This document shows, piece after piece, positions 24,380 to 33,295 of a stretch of 64,000 nucleotides of DNA. The first letter of the stretch is position 1; each line of letters opens with the position of its first letter. The translations under genes were made by a program, and so were the position numbers. Origin of the DNA: JAUVXJ01 sp964433755. GTDB lineage: Bacteria; Chloroflexota; Anaerolineae; UBA7937; B3-Chlor. The stretch is taken from contig CAYSSR010000006.1 of the NCBI GenBank assembly GCA_964433755.1, positions 62,001 through 126,000 of the forward strand. The letters run 5' to 3'. The notes under the pieces are model-generated. The model did no database searches. It saw nothing but the letters and a program-made list of their open reading frames with translations, and had not been told where the DNA came from.

Positions 24380-24663
24380 GTGCCAATCCTCCTCTGCGGC
24401 ACCACCGCCGTCGCACTGGCGTGCTAGACATCCACGACCAGTCCAAGGGGTGCGTACCCCTCGACGAGTCAGTACGTCGCCCTACATGCTACAGCAGGGC
24501 TACGGAGCAGTTGGTGAATCGCCCACGCTGATGGTCCGGGACCTCATCCTCGTCGACATCCCCTGCCTCCGGAGCTGCCATCCACTCGCAAGCGAGGGCC
24601 TGTCGTCGGCACCATCGGCATCCAAGCTGCCACCAATGGGCCCCCAATGGCGCGGTTCCCCAG
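24380..24663 (-). repeat. Duplicated intergenic segment, copy 2
   Basis: Counterpart of 21505-21790, with the same order of landmarks (AATCCTCC, CCACGACCAGT, TACGTCGCCCTACATGCTAC, CACCAATGGGCCCCCAATGG) and scattered substitutions plus small indels. It fills the entire gap between protein A and protein B. Confidence 0.85.
24489..24663 (-). pseudogene. C-terminal remnant of a lost surface-protein gene (copy 2)
   Basis: Same stump as at 21614-21790, but one base has been deleted near 24598 (relative to copy 1), so G-P-I-G-G-S-L-D-A-D-G-A-D-D-R and G-D-V-D-E-D-E-V-P-D-H-Q now lie in different frames. The frameshift shows that this copy no longer encodes a protein. Confidence 0.6.
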
Positions 24664-24672
24664 GTCGTCGCC

Positions 24673-27129
24673 CTACCAGCCGATAGTGGATAGAAGCACC
24701 GTGAGCGTGATATTACGGTCTTCGATAATGCAATACCCCGGGACCAGGCACTCACCCGATGTGTCCTCGGAGATGTCTTCGGCATGGATGGTGTACTCCG
24801 CACTGAAGAGCGTGTCGCTTGGGTTGCCATCATCGTGGTCATGGATGTCCCCCCCGAAGGTTAGATCGTCATCGGGGCCAAGGTCTACCACGACATAGTT
24901 GTCGCCAGCAACGTAGTAGTTTGGGCATCCTCCTCCCATACAATTCATGCGACTCCAAATCCACTGGAAGATGTCGTGGATCAGGTACTCCCGACCATGG
25001 TCCAGCCGATAGCCTCTCGTCGCCTCCCAGGCCCAGCTCCCAGGGTCAACAGCGTCGAACTCGAGCCTGTGCGTCTGGCCTCCAGCGGTGACCCAGAAGA
25101 CACCGGCAATGGGCCCTACGTCGTCATGATTCCATTCGTCATCACCCAGGTAGCCAGTCTCCAGACTGTAGAACTGCACCTGTACGGTGCGTGGGCACGG
25201 CTCGCCTTCCCAAACGTAGTGATTGCCGAGAGGCGATTCCCCAGCGCGGCCCCGCGCCGTCGCCTGAAACTCCCGGGTCTCTCCACAAGCTGGCTCATAC
25301 CAGGCGACCGAGACACTCTCCCTATCCAGCGCCACGGGAAAGGCATAGTTGCCATCGATGTAGACGTTCCAACCCCAGATATCCTCCGGGATGCCATCTT
25401 CCCACTGTTCGAAGATGAACAGACGTGTGTCCGCTCCAACTTCCACCAACTCCACAAGAGGTGGCACGTAGAGCACCTCTTCGCACGAAGGAGTACAGAT
25501 GCGGAACTTCACCTGGAACCAGTCGTCTGGATCACCCCTCCCGGACCTGCCCGTGATCACATGTCCATCCCACTCCTCCACCGGGTACCCCACGGATTCT
25601 GGATCGTCGGGATCGTGATCGCCCCCGATGAACACGCCCAGGTTGTCGTGAATCGTCTCGGGGATGCAGTCACCATCGCGACAGACCTCCCCTTCGTGGT
25701 AGCCCTCGCACTCTACATACACAGGGAAGTAGTCTTCGTCATCGAAGCTAGTGTTCAGAGTGCCCAAGCTTGCGGGGATGCTCCACTCTCTCTCATCCAT
25801 GGGGTCGAAGGGTCCCTCATGCAAGGGGTCGTGGCGTCCGGCACGCACGTAGCAGGAGATACTCTCGTAGTCCCGGCCTGTCTTGAACTCCACCGCCTGG
25901 AACTCCACCGGTACTATTGCCTTTGGCACCAGCACTTCATACAGCGCCCCCCCATAGAGGAATAGCCCATCCATAGGGCTCACGGGCGCCTGCCCGTCAT
26001 CAGCGATGCCATCCCCATCAGCATCGTCCGCTTCGCCAGGAGGAGGACAGCCAAAGTGCTCGGGCAACCCCTCCTCCCGGTCGCACTCGTCCACGTCATC
26101 GGGCAGCCCATCCCCATCGCTGTCCGGGGCTCCCGTGTCAGGCGCGCCGTGATCCTCAGGTAACCCTGGCTCCTCGGGCCGCAGATCCTCTCCATCAGCG
26201 ACGCCGTCCCTATCCCTATCGGGGCAACCATCACTTTCAGGCAGCCCTGCCTCATCCGGGCACGCGTCGTACCTATCTGCGATACCGTCCCCATCGTCAT
26301 CGGCGCAGCCAGAGTGCTCAGGCATACCCCATTCCCCGGGGCACTCGTCCTGCTCATCGGCTATGCCATCGAAGTCAGCGTCACCTTCCACGGGGCAGCC
26401 ATCGTTCTCCTGCCACCCTGGCTCAGCAGGGCACGCATCATCCGCATCTCCCACCCCATCTCCATCCTGGTCGGGACAACCCTCTGCTACAGGTGCCCCC
26501 GCTTCTTCCGGACAGGCATCCACCTCATCGACCACACCATCCCCATCCCCGTCGTGCTCGCTAGGCGCAGGGCACCCATCTCCATCCGGCAAACCCGCCA
26601 CCTCCGGGCAGGCGTCCTCAGAGTCCCGGATGCCGTCGTAGTCCCTGTCAGGGCACCCAGCAGATGCCCTCCATCCCAACTCGTTCGGACAGGCATCCGC
26701 CTCGTCAGTCACCCCGTCCCCGTCTGCATCTGCCTCTGCAAAGACCTCCACGTCGACCGACGCGTGTGCGCGCAGACCGTTGGAGTTGAAGGCCCTGGCC
26801 GTCAGCCTGTGAGTCCCCGGCGAGTCCGGCTGCCACTGCGTTGTGAGCGGAAAGGGCGAGATCCCCCCAGGCGGCGTGCTGGCCCGCGATTCGTGTAGCT
26901 GCCCATCCACCCACAACTCCACGCGGGTCACCTCGGCGTCGTCCCGGGCCACGGCTTGGACGGTCACCATGTCTCCCATCGCCACCGACTCTCCGTAGCC
27001 GGGTGAATCGATCAGCACCACAGGCCGCGCCACCCCCCTCGGCCAGAGAAGATAGGCCGACCCGCCAATCGCGGATATCAGACACAGCGCCAGAAGCAAA
27101 CCAAGCGCTATGGTCGCCGCTCTCCTCAT
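24673..27129 (-). CDS. Membrane-anchored thrombospondin type 3 repeat protein A
   Basis: 818 residues: anchor helix (TIALGLLLALCLISAIGGSAYLLW), Ig-like region (VVLIDSPGYGESV to FNSNGLRAH), TSP3 array (about 137-395). The C-terminal region contains C-Y-V-R-A-G, E-C-E-G-Y-H-E-G-E-V-C-R, F-R-I-C-T-P-S-C-E-E and G-P-I-A-G-V-F-W. It keeps all landmarks of the family but is the most diverged in the N-terminal part. AAAGGAGG precedes the ATG. It lies 156 bases downstream of lipoprotein copy 1, repeating the lipoprotein-then-TSP3 order seen at 14.3-18.8 kb. Confidence 0.85.
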   Translation of the reverse strand: MRRAATIALGLLLALCLISAIGGSAYLLWPRGVARPVVLIDSPGYGESVAMGDMVTVQAVARDDAEVTRVELWVDGQLHESRASTPPGGISPFPLTTQWQPDSPGTHRLTARAFNSNGLRAHASVDVEVFAEADADGDGVTDEADACPNELGWRASAGCPDRDYDGIRDSEDACPEVAGLPDGDGCPAPSEHDGDGDGVVDEVDACPEEAGAPVAEGCPDQDGDGVGDADDACPAEPGWQENDGCPVEGDADFDGIADEQDECPGEWGMPEHSGCADDDGDGIADRYDACPDEAGLPESDGCPDRDRDGVADGEDLRPEEPGLPEDHGAPDTGAPDSDGDGLPDDVDECDREEGLPEHFGCPPPGEADDADGDGIADDGQAPVSPMDGLFLYGGALYEVLVPKAIVPVEFQAVEFKTGRDYESISCYVRAGRHDPLHEGPFDPMDEREWSIPASLGTLNTSFDDEDYFPVYVECEGYHEGEVCRDGDCIPETIHDNLGVFIGGDHDPDDPESVGYPVEEWDGHVITGRSGRGDPDDWFQVKFRICTPSCEEVLYVPPLVELVEVGADTRLFIFEQWEDGIPEDIWGWNVYIDGNYAFPVALDRESVSVAWYEPACGETREFQATARGRAGESPLGNHYVWEGEPCPRTVQVQFYSLETGYLGDDEWNHDDVGPIAGVFWVTAGGQTHRLEFDAVDPGSWAWEATRGYRLDHGREYLIHDIFQWIWSRMNCMGGGCPNYYVAGDNYVVVDLGPDDDLTFGGDIHDHDDGNPSDTLFSAEYTIHAEDISEDTSGECLVPGYCIIEDRNITLTVLLSTIGW

Positions 27130-27285
27130 CCTCGTGGCCTCCTTTGCCCCACCATCACTGGCCGCACAGAGGTGCCAACATGGTTGAGACCCCTCTGGTC
27201 TGCAGTCTCCGTAAGGGCACTACCTTTGAGAGTGCAGTCGGGAACCTGCTGCCCACACCCGCCGGCGCGGGCCGGCGATGCAGTG

Positions 27286-28428
27286 CTAGCCAATGGTTAC
27301 ACTGAACTCGGCCCAGGCTGACCAGGGCCCCACGTTGCCTACACCGTCCTCCGCCCACACCGCCCAGCGATACTGATACCCACACTCCAGCCAGGTGGCC
27401 GGGATGGTGAGTTCGGTGTCGGTCGTGTCCCAACCGCCAGACTTCGAGGTCCCTGAGACCTTCTCCACCTTGACGTAGTACGTCTTGATTCCACTGGGGT
27501 CACTGACCGGATTCCACCGCAGCGTCACAGCTCCGCAGCCTTGCACTTCACCACCTCTTGGATTCAGCCCGCCTGGCGCAGCCGGACCTTGCGTGTCAGG
27601 GGTGGGGCTGGGCGGTGCCGTCACGTTCACTTGCACCGTGGCCGTGTCCTCGCCCCCCGGTCCCTGCGCCCGGAGCGTATAGGTCGTGGTCTCGTCCGGA
27701 CACCTTTGCCTGGAATCGTGATCTCCAACACCGTCTCCATCGAGCCACACCGCGCTGATCACACCTTCCACCGCCCAACTCAGAGTCGTGCACTCCCCCG
27801 TACCGACTGAGGGCGGACTCGCCACGAAAGAGACGATCGTGGGTGGAGGGGGTGGAGGCGTCGCCGTGGGAGGCCGCGGGGTCGCTGTAGGAGGCAGGGG
27901 AGTCCCGGTAGGTGGCGCAGTCGAAGTTGGGGCCACAGACGTCCCGGTGGTCGGAGGCAAGGTCTCCACGGGCGGCAGAGGCGTCCCTGTGGGTGGCACG
28001 TTCGTCCCCATCGCCGTGGGACTGAGCATCAGACGCGGTGCCTCTCCGACCACCGTCACGATCACGCGCGCCGGGTTGGTCGCCGCGCCGGTCACGTCAA
28101 ACGCAGTGACCGAGAGGACATGGCTTCCGGGCTCGGTAGCCAGCCATTCCATGGAGACTTCGACAAACTGTTCTCCAGCCTGGGCAGGCGTGCCGAGTCG
28201 ATACGGCTCCCCGTCCACCGCGAGTTGGATCTCGGCCACGCCTGCTTCAGCGAAGGCATGGCAGGTCACCGTAACGGTGGTCTCTGGAAAGAACTGGGCG
28301 CCCTCCAACGGGAGGTCTATCCAGACTCGCGGTCCGCTCTCCACCGGGGCACAGGAGAGAAGGCCGGCGGTGAGGGCAAGCAAGACCAGGGGAAGAATCA
28401 CCATCGAGGACCTCTGCCATCGTCTCAC
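27286..28428 (-). CDS. Thr/Pro-rich Ig-domain lipoprotein (copy 1)
   Basis: 380 residues with a GTG start chosen because GGAGGAGG lies upstream and the N-terminus then matches copy 2 (V-R-R-W-Q-R-S-S-M-V-I-L-P-L). Lipobox L-L-S-C-A-P; Ig-like domain; linker of P-P-T-A-T-P type repeats; second Ig-like domain (SFVASPPSVGTGECTTLSW). The C-terminal fibronectin type III-like domain (AVTLRWNPVSDPSGIKTYYV, then Y-R-W-A-V-W-A-E-D) differs from copy 2. An extracytoplasmic binding role is inferred. It probably heads the transcript that includes TSP3 proteins A, B and C. Confidence 0.85.
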   Translation of the reverse strand: MRRWQRSSMVILPLVLLALTAGLLSCAPVESGPRVWIDLPLEGAQFFPETTVTVTCHAFAEAGVAEIQLAVDGEPYRLGTPAQAGEQFVEVSMEWLATEPGSHVLSVTAFDVTGAATNPARVIVTVVGEAPRLMLSPTAMGTNVPPTGTPLPPVETLPPTTGTSVAPTSTAPPTGTPLPPTATPRPPTATPPPPPPTIVSFVASPPSVGTGECTTLSWAVEGVISAVWLDGDGVGDHDSRQRCPDETTTYTLRAQGPGGEDTATVQVNVTAPPSPTPDTQGPAAPGGLNPRGGEVQGCGAVTLRWNPVSDPSGIKTYYVKVEKVSGTSKSGGWDTTDTELTIPATWLECGYQYRWAVWAEDGVGNVGPWSAWAEFSVTIG

Positions 28429-28551
28429 CGTGCACCTCCTCCAGCGGCTCTGACACAGCGCAGAGAGCACGGACGTGGCATCCTCCCATCGAGGTGGCTC
28501 TCACTGCACAATCACCACGCCACAGGCGGTGCTCTCCAGGGGTTGACCGCA

Positions 28552-28580
28552 AGTATAGCTGTGGGGAAGACGCGTGTCAA
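28552..28580 (-). promoter_or_regulatory. Strong promoter of the surface-protein cluster
   Basis: TTGACA (28575-28580), 17-nt spacer, TATACT (28552-28557) on the minus strand, 11 of 12 consensus positions. The leader contains the inverted repeat AGAGCAC/GTGCTCT, shared in layout with the promoter at 18944. Confidence 0.75.
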
Positions 28581-28608
28581 GCAGCGCTGCCCAAACGATC
28601 GGCGTCGT

Positions 28609-29886
28609 TCAGGCCTCACACCCACAGAAGCGCAGGGCTGCCAAGGCCAGGGTACGCACCGCCACCTCGAGGTCCTCGATCGGGACATGTTCGTCAGGGC
28701 GGTGGGATACCCTCACGTCCCCCGGGCCGAACAACACCGTGGGCGTATGACCGACGTTGACCAACAATCCCATGTCCGCCCCGTAGGTCATGCCCTCTAC
28801 CCGGGCAGCTTCTCCCACGATCTCCTGAAAGGCCCCGGTTACAGTCTGGACCAGTGGATGGTCCACGCTGGTACGCGCCGGGAAGAACTGACCACCCCAC
28901 CACTCTACCACCGGGGGAAACTCCCGCAGCCACTCGTCGGCCTGCGCAGCCCGGGCCACCGCTTGTTCGAAGGCCTGCCGGGCCGCGGATTGATCCTCCC
29001 CCACAGCGATGCCGTACCGCCCTTCGAAGACCAGGCGCTCGGCGACGGAGGAGGCCCAGGTTCCAGCCCTGACGTTGCCGATGCACAGCGCGTTCGGCAA
29101 CCTGTAGCGTGCATAGAGGGGATCCTGATGTCTCTCGTTCCTCTCGCGCTCCAGCGCCATCAGCGCCTCGTGGACTGGAATAAACTTCTCGATGGGACTG
29201 ACCCCTTCCTCCCTCACGCAGCCGTGGGCCGCCTTCCCCGGGATCGTGACGCGGAAGTTGAACGCCCCGGCCTGGGCCGGCGCCACGATCAGTCCCGTCG
29301 GCTCGGCGACGATGGCACCATCGGCTCGATAGCCACGCAGCACCGTGGCGAGGGTGCCCACCCCACCGTCCTCCTCCCCGATCACGCTTTCCACCATCAG
29401 CCTGCCCTCGAGACACACCCCTGCGTCTCGTAGGGCCTTCGCCGCGAACAGAGCGCAACACAGGCCGCCCTTCATGTCCACAGCACCACGCCCGTACACC
29501 CGTCCCTCTGCGATAGTCGCCTTCCAAGGCGGGTAGTGCCACAGGCTCTCGTCGCCCACCGGGACCACGTCCACGTGACCGTTGAGGATCAGGCTGCGGC
29601 CACCGGCATCCTCCCCCATCACACCCACCACGCCCAGCCCACGCTCCCGCTGCTCCTCGACGCTGAAGGCAGGGTGCTCGCTGAGCTCGTCGAAGTCGAG
29701 TTCCCAGAGATCCACGTCCAGACCGATACGCGCCATCTGCTCGGCCACCAACTGCTGGCCGGCGGTTTCCTGGCCCACCAGGCTGGGCACCGCGACGAGA
29801 TCGGTGAGGAACTCCAAGAGACCCTCCACGTCTATGGCTTCGAGAACCTGCTCTTCGACCTCGTTCATGGACCTAGCACCTTTCAT
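28609..29886 (-). CDS. M20-family amidohydrolase (ArgE/DapE/acetylornithine deacetylase-like)
   Basis: 425 residues. Zinc motifs in order: N-G-H-V-D-V-V-P (first metal His/Asp), G-R-G-A-V-D-M-K-G-G (bridging Asp), G-E-E-D-G-G (catalytic Glu and metal Glu), later Y-G-A-D-M and a C-terminal H-R-P-D-E-H. The lid-domain sequence P-G-K-A-A-H-G is typical of deacylases that hydrolyse N-acyl amino acids. The substrate is not determined. The chosen ATG overlaps the preceding gene's stop (ATGA); an ATG six codons later is possible. Coupling to a dimethylargininase-like gene suggests work on an arginine-derived or N-acylated amino acid. Confidence 0.88.
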   Translation of the reverse strand: MKGARSMNEVEEQVLEAIDVEGLLEFLTDLVAVPSLVGQETAGQQLVAEQMARIGLDVDLWELDFDELSEHPAFSVEEQRERGLGVVGVMGEDAGGRSLILNGHVDVVPVGDESLWHYPPWKATIAEGRVYGRGAVDMKGGLCCALFAAKALRDAGVCLEGRLMVESVIGEEDGGVGTLATVLRGYRADGAIVAEPTGLIVAPAQAGAFNFRVTIPGKAAHGCVREEGVSPIEKFIPVHEALMALERERNERHQDPLYARYRLPNALCIGNVRAGTWASSVAERLVFEGRYGIAVGEDQSAARQAFEQAVARAAQADEWLREFPPVVEWWGGQFFPARTSVDHPLVQTVTGAFQEIVGEAARVEGMTYGADMGLLVNVGHTPTVLFGPGDVRVSHRPDEHVPIEDLEVAVRTLALAALRFCGCEA

Positions 29887-30755
29887 GGAGTCCTGAGCAC
29901 AGGTCTGGTCAGACACGTAGGGCCTCCTTCTGCCTTGAGGGAAACCTCGTTTCCCTTGTAGGTAAAGACTTCACAGCCCGCGCCCTCCAACCTGCGCTGC
30001 GTGACGGGATTGCCATCCAGCATCACACAGCTCCTGGGGCGGATAGCCAGCACATTGGTGCCCATCGTCTGGAACTCATCATCGGGCACCTCTACCAGAT
30101 CTACTCCCCGCTCCTGGAGGTATTCCCAGAAGGGCACCGGAAGCAGGCTGAGACAGACCACCGCAAGATCGTGGTCCACCAGACTGATCAGGGACATCAG
30201 GTGCAGACAAGCGTCCGGACCGCCATAGTAGGGGAGAGGCACCGGAAGAACGGTCACCCCCAGTGGCTCGAGGGCCTCGCGCAACTGGCTCAGCCCTTCC
30301 TCGTTGGTGCGGAACCCCAGACCTACAGCGAGAGTGTCGTGGTCGATCCACAGCAGATCGCCACCTTCTGCACAAGCGTCTCCATGCAGTTCGTAGTACA
30401 CCGGCACACCCGACTCCTCCAGACAGCGGGCGATGGCAGCTTCCTCACCACGCCGCAACGCCTTGCCCATCTGCAGGACGATAGTGCCCCGGTCGGTCAC
30501 GATGGCCGGATCGTGGACGAAGATGGCATCGGCACGGTCGGGCTGGAGCTCGTCGTGGTAGATCACCTCGGCTCCGGCCCGGCGTAGAATGCCCACCAGG
30601 GCATCGTGCTCCTGCTGGGCGATCTCCAGGTCAGGCCGAGCCACATAGTGCCACCGGGCTGGGTCGTCCACGGCGAAGGCCTGGTCAGGTCTCTTCACCA
30701 GCACCCTCCGCAGCGGATCGACCATACTCTGGCTACCATGGCCAACACCCATCAT
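29883..30755 (-). CDS. Dimethylargininase-like amidinohydrolase (DDAH/ADI superfamily)
   Basis: 290 residues of the pentein fold. Substrate and catalytic landmarks: F-V-H-D-P near residue 84, E-G-G-D-L-L near 131, C-L-H-L-M-S near 185 (general-base His), and the nucleophile Cys in G-P-T-C-L-T-R-P close to the C-terminus. The length and the C-terminal Cys fit dimethylarginine dimethylaminohydrolases, which hydrolyse methylated arginines to citrulline, rather than the longer arginine deiminases. Two adjacent ATG codons follow GGAGGTGG; the first is used. Overlaps the M20 gene by 4 bases. Confidence 0.8.
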   Translation of the reverse strand: MMGVGHGSQSMVDPLRRVLVKRPDQAFAVDDPARWHYVARPDLEIAQQEHDALVGILRRAGAEVIYHDELQPDRADAIFVHDPAIVTDRGTIVLQMGKALRRGEEAAIARCLEESGVPVYYELHGDACAEGGDLLWIDHDTLAVGLGFRTNEEGLSQLREALEPLGVTVLPVPLPYYGGPDACLHLMSLISLVDHDLAVVCLSLLPVPFWEYLQERGVDLVEVPDDEFQTMGTNVLAIRPRSCVMLDGNPVTQRRLEGAGCEVFTYKGNEVSLKAEGGPTCLTRPVLRTP

Positions 30756-30843
30756 CCACCTCCGAGCACGGATCTTACCATCGCCTGTTGCGCCAGCGCA
30801 ACACCGGTCTCATCACCATCCGGACCACGTCGCGTCTGTCACC

Positions 30844-30872
30844 TTGTGACGCCAGCCCGAGCGGAATATAAT
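30844..30872 (+). promoter_or_regulatory. Promoter giving a probably leaderless mRNA
   Basis: TTGTGA (30844-30849), 17-nt spacer, TATAAT (30867-30872). The next ATG is at 30882, only 10 bases after the -10 box, so transcription should start at or next to the start codon. Confidence 0.65.
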
Positions 30873-30881
30873 CCCTCCCAA

Positions 30882-31277
30882 ATGCAGCCGAAAAGCTTCG
30901 CCTCGATCCTCACTCTCACGATCCTCGTCGGGGTCGCCCTGACCGGCTGTGCCCTGGCCACCAAGGCTCCCCCCAGAGCTGATGCTGGCCCGGACGTCAT
31001 CGCGCACGTTGGTGAGACACTGTCCTACGACGGCTCGCTGTCTGTGGACCTGGATGGTGGGAAGATCGTCTACTACCACTGGAGAGTGGCTTCAGCGCCA
31101 GAGGCGCGTGAGGAAGAGATCGGCCGCGTACTGCGAGAGGGGGAGGACGCGGCAGTCTGGTCCACCGATGCCCCCCTAACAGAGCAAGATGTGGGGGAGT
31201 GGGTCATCGAGCTCAAAGTGACCGACGACGAGGGTCAGTCGGCCACCGATGACCTGGCTCTGACCGTCGTGGGCTGA
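30882..31277 (+). CDS. Small PKD-domain lipoprotein
   Basis: 131 residues. Signal peptide with lipobox L-T-G-C (Cys near residue 23), then a single PKD/Ig-like domain: P-R-A-D-A-G-P-D-V-I-A-H-V-G-E-T, L-D-G-G-K-I-V-Y-Y-H-W-R, and E-L-K-V-T-D-D-E-G-Q-S-A-T-D-D at the end. PKD domains mediate protein or carbohydrate contacts on the surface. Longer upstream frames are rejected because the promoter TATAAT sits 10 bases before this ATG. Confidence 0.8.
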   Translation: MQPKSFASILTLTILVGVALTGCALATKAPPRADAGPDVIAHVGETLSYDGSLSVDLDGGKIVYYHWRVASAPEAREEEIGRVLREGEDAAVWSTDAPLTEQDVGEWVIELKVTDDEGQSATDDLALTVVG

Positions 31278-31333
31278 GGACCGGCTGGCTCCCAGGAGAA
31301 GCCAGCGAATGAGAAGATAGGAGGATCCCGAAG

Positions 31334-32254
31334 GTGTCTGGGCAGAGAAGCCTGCTCATCGTGAACCCTGTGGCTGCCGGAGGGAAGACCGGCAAGGTGT
31401 GGCCCGACGTCGAGAACGAACTCCATTCCCTGGGGCTGGCTTTCGATCACCGCTTCACGGAGGAGCCCAATCACGCCACCGCTCTGGCGCGGGAAGGCGT
31501 CGATCAAGGATACGAGACCGTGGTAGCGGTGGGTGGAGACGGCACCATCAACGAAGTCGTCAACGGGTTGATGCCTCGCGGAGGCGACAAGGCCGGAGCG
31601 GTGCTGGGGATCGTGATCACTGGGCGGGGCAGCGACCTCGCCCGCACCATAGGCATACCCTCGGACTACCGGGAGGCCTGCGCCCGCCTGGGTGGCGACC
31701 GCACCATGACGGTGGATCTCGGCCTGGTCACCTTCCATCAGGAGGGAGAAGAGCGGCAGAGGTACTTTGTCAACGTGGGGGGCGGCGGCTTCGATGGCGA
31801 AGTTGCTCACAGGGCCAATCGCGCCCCCAACTTCATGGGTGGCACGATACCCTACCTGACCAGCCTGGTCAGCACCCTATTCTCCTACCGCAACAAGGCC
31901 GTCGAGCTGACTCTCGACGACCAGGAGCCGATACGAAAGGTGATCAACTCCGTAGTCGTGGCCAACTGCCAGTTCTTCGGCGGGGGCATGCGCGTGGCTC
32001 CCGATGCCGACCCGAACGATGGGCTCTTCGACGTCATCGTCATCGGCGACATAGACAAGATCGAGTACCTGATGACCGTCCCCAAGGTCTACGACGGCAC
32101 CCACATCACCCATCCCCAGGTGGACACGTATCGGGCCCGGCGGGTCGAGATTCACTCGGAATTACCTGTACTTCTTCAGGTGGAGGGCGAGGTCTGCGGG
32201 CAGAGCCCCATCACCTTCGAGATCATCCCCTCGGCACTACAGATCAGGGTGTAG
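31334..32254 (+). CDS. Diacylglycerol/lipid kinase (YegS/DgkB-like)
   Basis: 306 residues of the DAGK catalytic family, which phosphorylates lipid alcohols with ATP. The N-terminal I-V-N-P-V-A-A-G-G-K and the nucleotide motif V-A-V-G-G-D-G-T-I-N-E-V-V-N-G are intact. A C-terminal beta-sandwich follows (NVGGGGFDGEVAHRAN; then F-G-G-G-M-R-V-A-P-D-A-D-P-N-D-G). GTG start with GGAGG upstream. It is followed by GNAT genes on the same strand, 10 bases away, so probably cotranscribed. The exact lipid cannot be inferred. Confidence 0.92.
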   Translation: MSGQRSLLIVNPVAAGGKTGKVWPDVENELHSLGLAFDHRFTEEPNHATALAREGVDQGYETVVAVGGDGTINEVVNGLMPRGGDKAGAVLGIVITGRGSDLARTIGIPSDYREACARLGGDRTMTVDLGLVTFHQEGEERQRYFVNVGGGGFDGEVAHRANRAPNFMGGTIPYLTSLVSTLFSYRNKAVELTLDDQEPIRKVINSVVVANCQFFGGGMRVAPDADPNDGLFDVIVIGDIDKIEYLMTVPKVYDGTHITHPQVDTYRARRVEIHSELPVLLQVEGEVCGQSPITFEIIPSALQIRV

Positions 32255-32264
32255 AGAAGCGGAC

Positions 32265-33224
32265 ATGTCACGCTTTGGAGTCCGCATCTATGCCGACGAT
32301 GACCGGGAGTCCATCGGTGAGTTAAGGCAGGCGGTGGCCGCCGTCGATCGTACAGATGACGGCATCGTAGTCACGGAGCCACCCAGCGACCCGGTTTGCA
32401 CCACCACCGAGCCTCACAAGGACGTCTATGTGACCCACGACGACCGGGGCCACATCCTCGGCACAGCGCAACTCCAAGTCATGGCGGGACCAGAGCGAGG
32501 CTTCGTGTGGGCCTTTCCCGTGGTGCACCCTGACTGGCGTGGTACCGCTGCTGAGAGGTCACTACTGGAACGACTGTGGGAGCGTGGCCGTGAGCTCCGC
32601 CGTACCTTGGACAGCGCAGTGGTCTACTTCTACGTCCACTGCGCTCCCTGGGACGAGGAGAGGGTCGCCCTCTACCAGTACTTCGGCCTGCGGGCACTGC
32701 GCGACCGGCCCCACATGATCTACGAGCCGTTGGCGGACCTCGCCCGGCCCGACGCGCCTCCTGGTATCGAGGTACGCCCCTATGCGAGAGGAACGGATGA
32801 CGCCTCGGCGCTGCGCACGCTCAACGAGGCCTTCGCCGACGACTGGGAGTACACTCCCGTCACCAACGAGGAGTGGTCAACCTGGCTGGACGCTCCCCAG
32901 TGGCGTCAAGACGTGAACCTGGTAGCTGCGGAAGGGAAGGAAGTGATCGGCCTCTGCCTCTGTGTGATCAACGAGGAGCGTTGGCAGCGGCTGGGCCGCA
33001 AAGACGGCTATGTCGACACTCTGTGCGTGCGGCCGTCCCACCAGCGACGAGGGCTGGGAGCAGTTCTTCTGCTCACGGGCTTGCATGCTCTCCGCAGAGC
33101 GGGCATGATCTCCGCCACGCTGGACACAGACGAAGACAACCCCACCCAGGCTCCCCAATTCTACGGGCGTCTCGGCTTCCGTGAGATCTGGCGTTGGGTG
33201 GCTTACGGCACGGAGTTGACGTAG
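32265..33224 (+). CDS. Double-GNAT-domain acetyltransferase, copy 1
   Basis: 319 residues built of two GNAT folds, a layout known from mycothiol synthase-type enzymes. The acyl-CoA-binding signature is clear in the second domain (V-R-P-S-H-Q-R-R-G-L-G-A-V-L-L, residues ~250-264), followed by L-D-T-D-E-D-N-P-T-Q-A-P-Q-F-Y-G-R-L-G-F. The first domain keeps the fold (VVHPDWRGTAAERSLLERLW) but a degenerate P-loop. The substrate is unknown. It has a clear paralogue immediately downstream. Confidence 0.85.
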   Translation: MSRFGVRIYADDDRESIGELRQAVAAVDRTDDGIVVTEPPSDPVCTTTEPHKDVYVTHDDRGHILGTAQLQVMAGPERGFVWAFPVVHPDWRGTAAERSLLERLWERGRELRRTLDSAVVYFYVHCAPWDEERVALYQYFGLRALRDRPHMIYEPLADLARPDAPPGIEVRPYARGTDDASALRTLNEAFADDWEYTPVTNEEWSTWLDAPQWRQDVNLVAAEGKEVIGLCLCVINEERWQRLGRKDGYVDTLCVRPSHQRRGLGAVLLLTGLHALRRAGMISATLDTDEDNPTQAPQFYGRLGFREIWRWVAYGTELT

Positions 33225-33295
33225 GAACGCACCGCCCGCGGCTGCCTGGCGCTCTCTCGGGCCAGACAGATACACAACACAGGGATGCTGATCCA

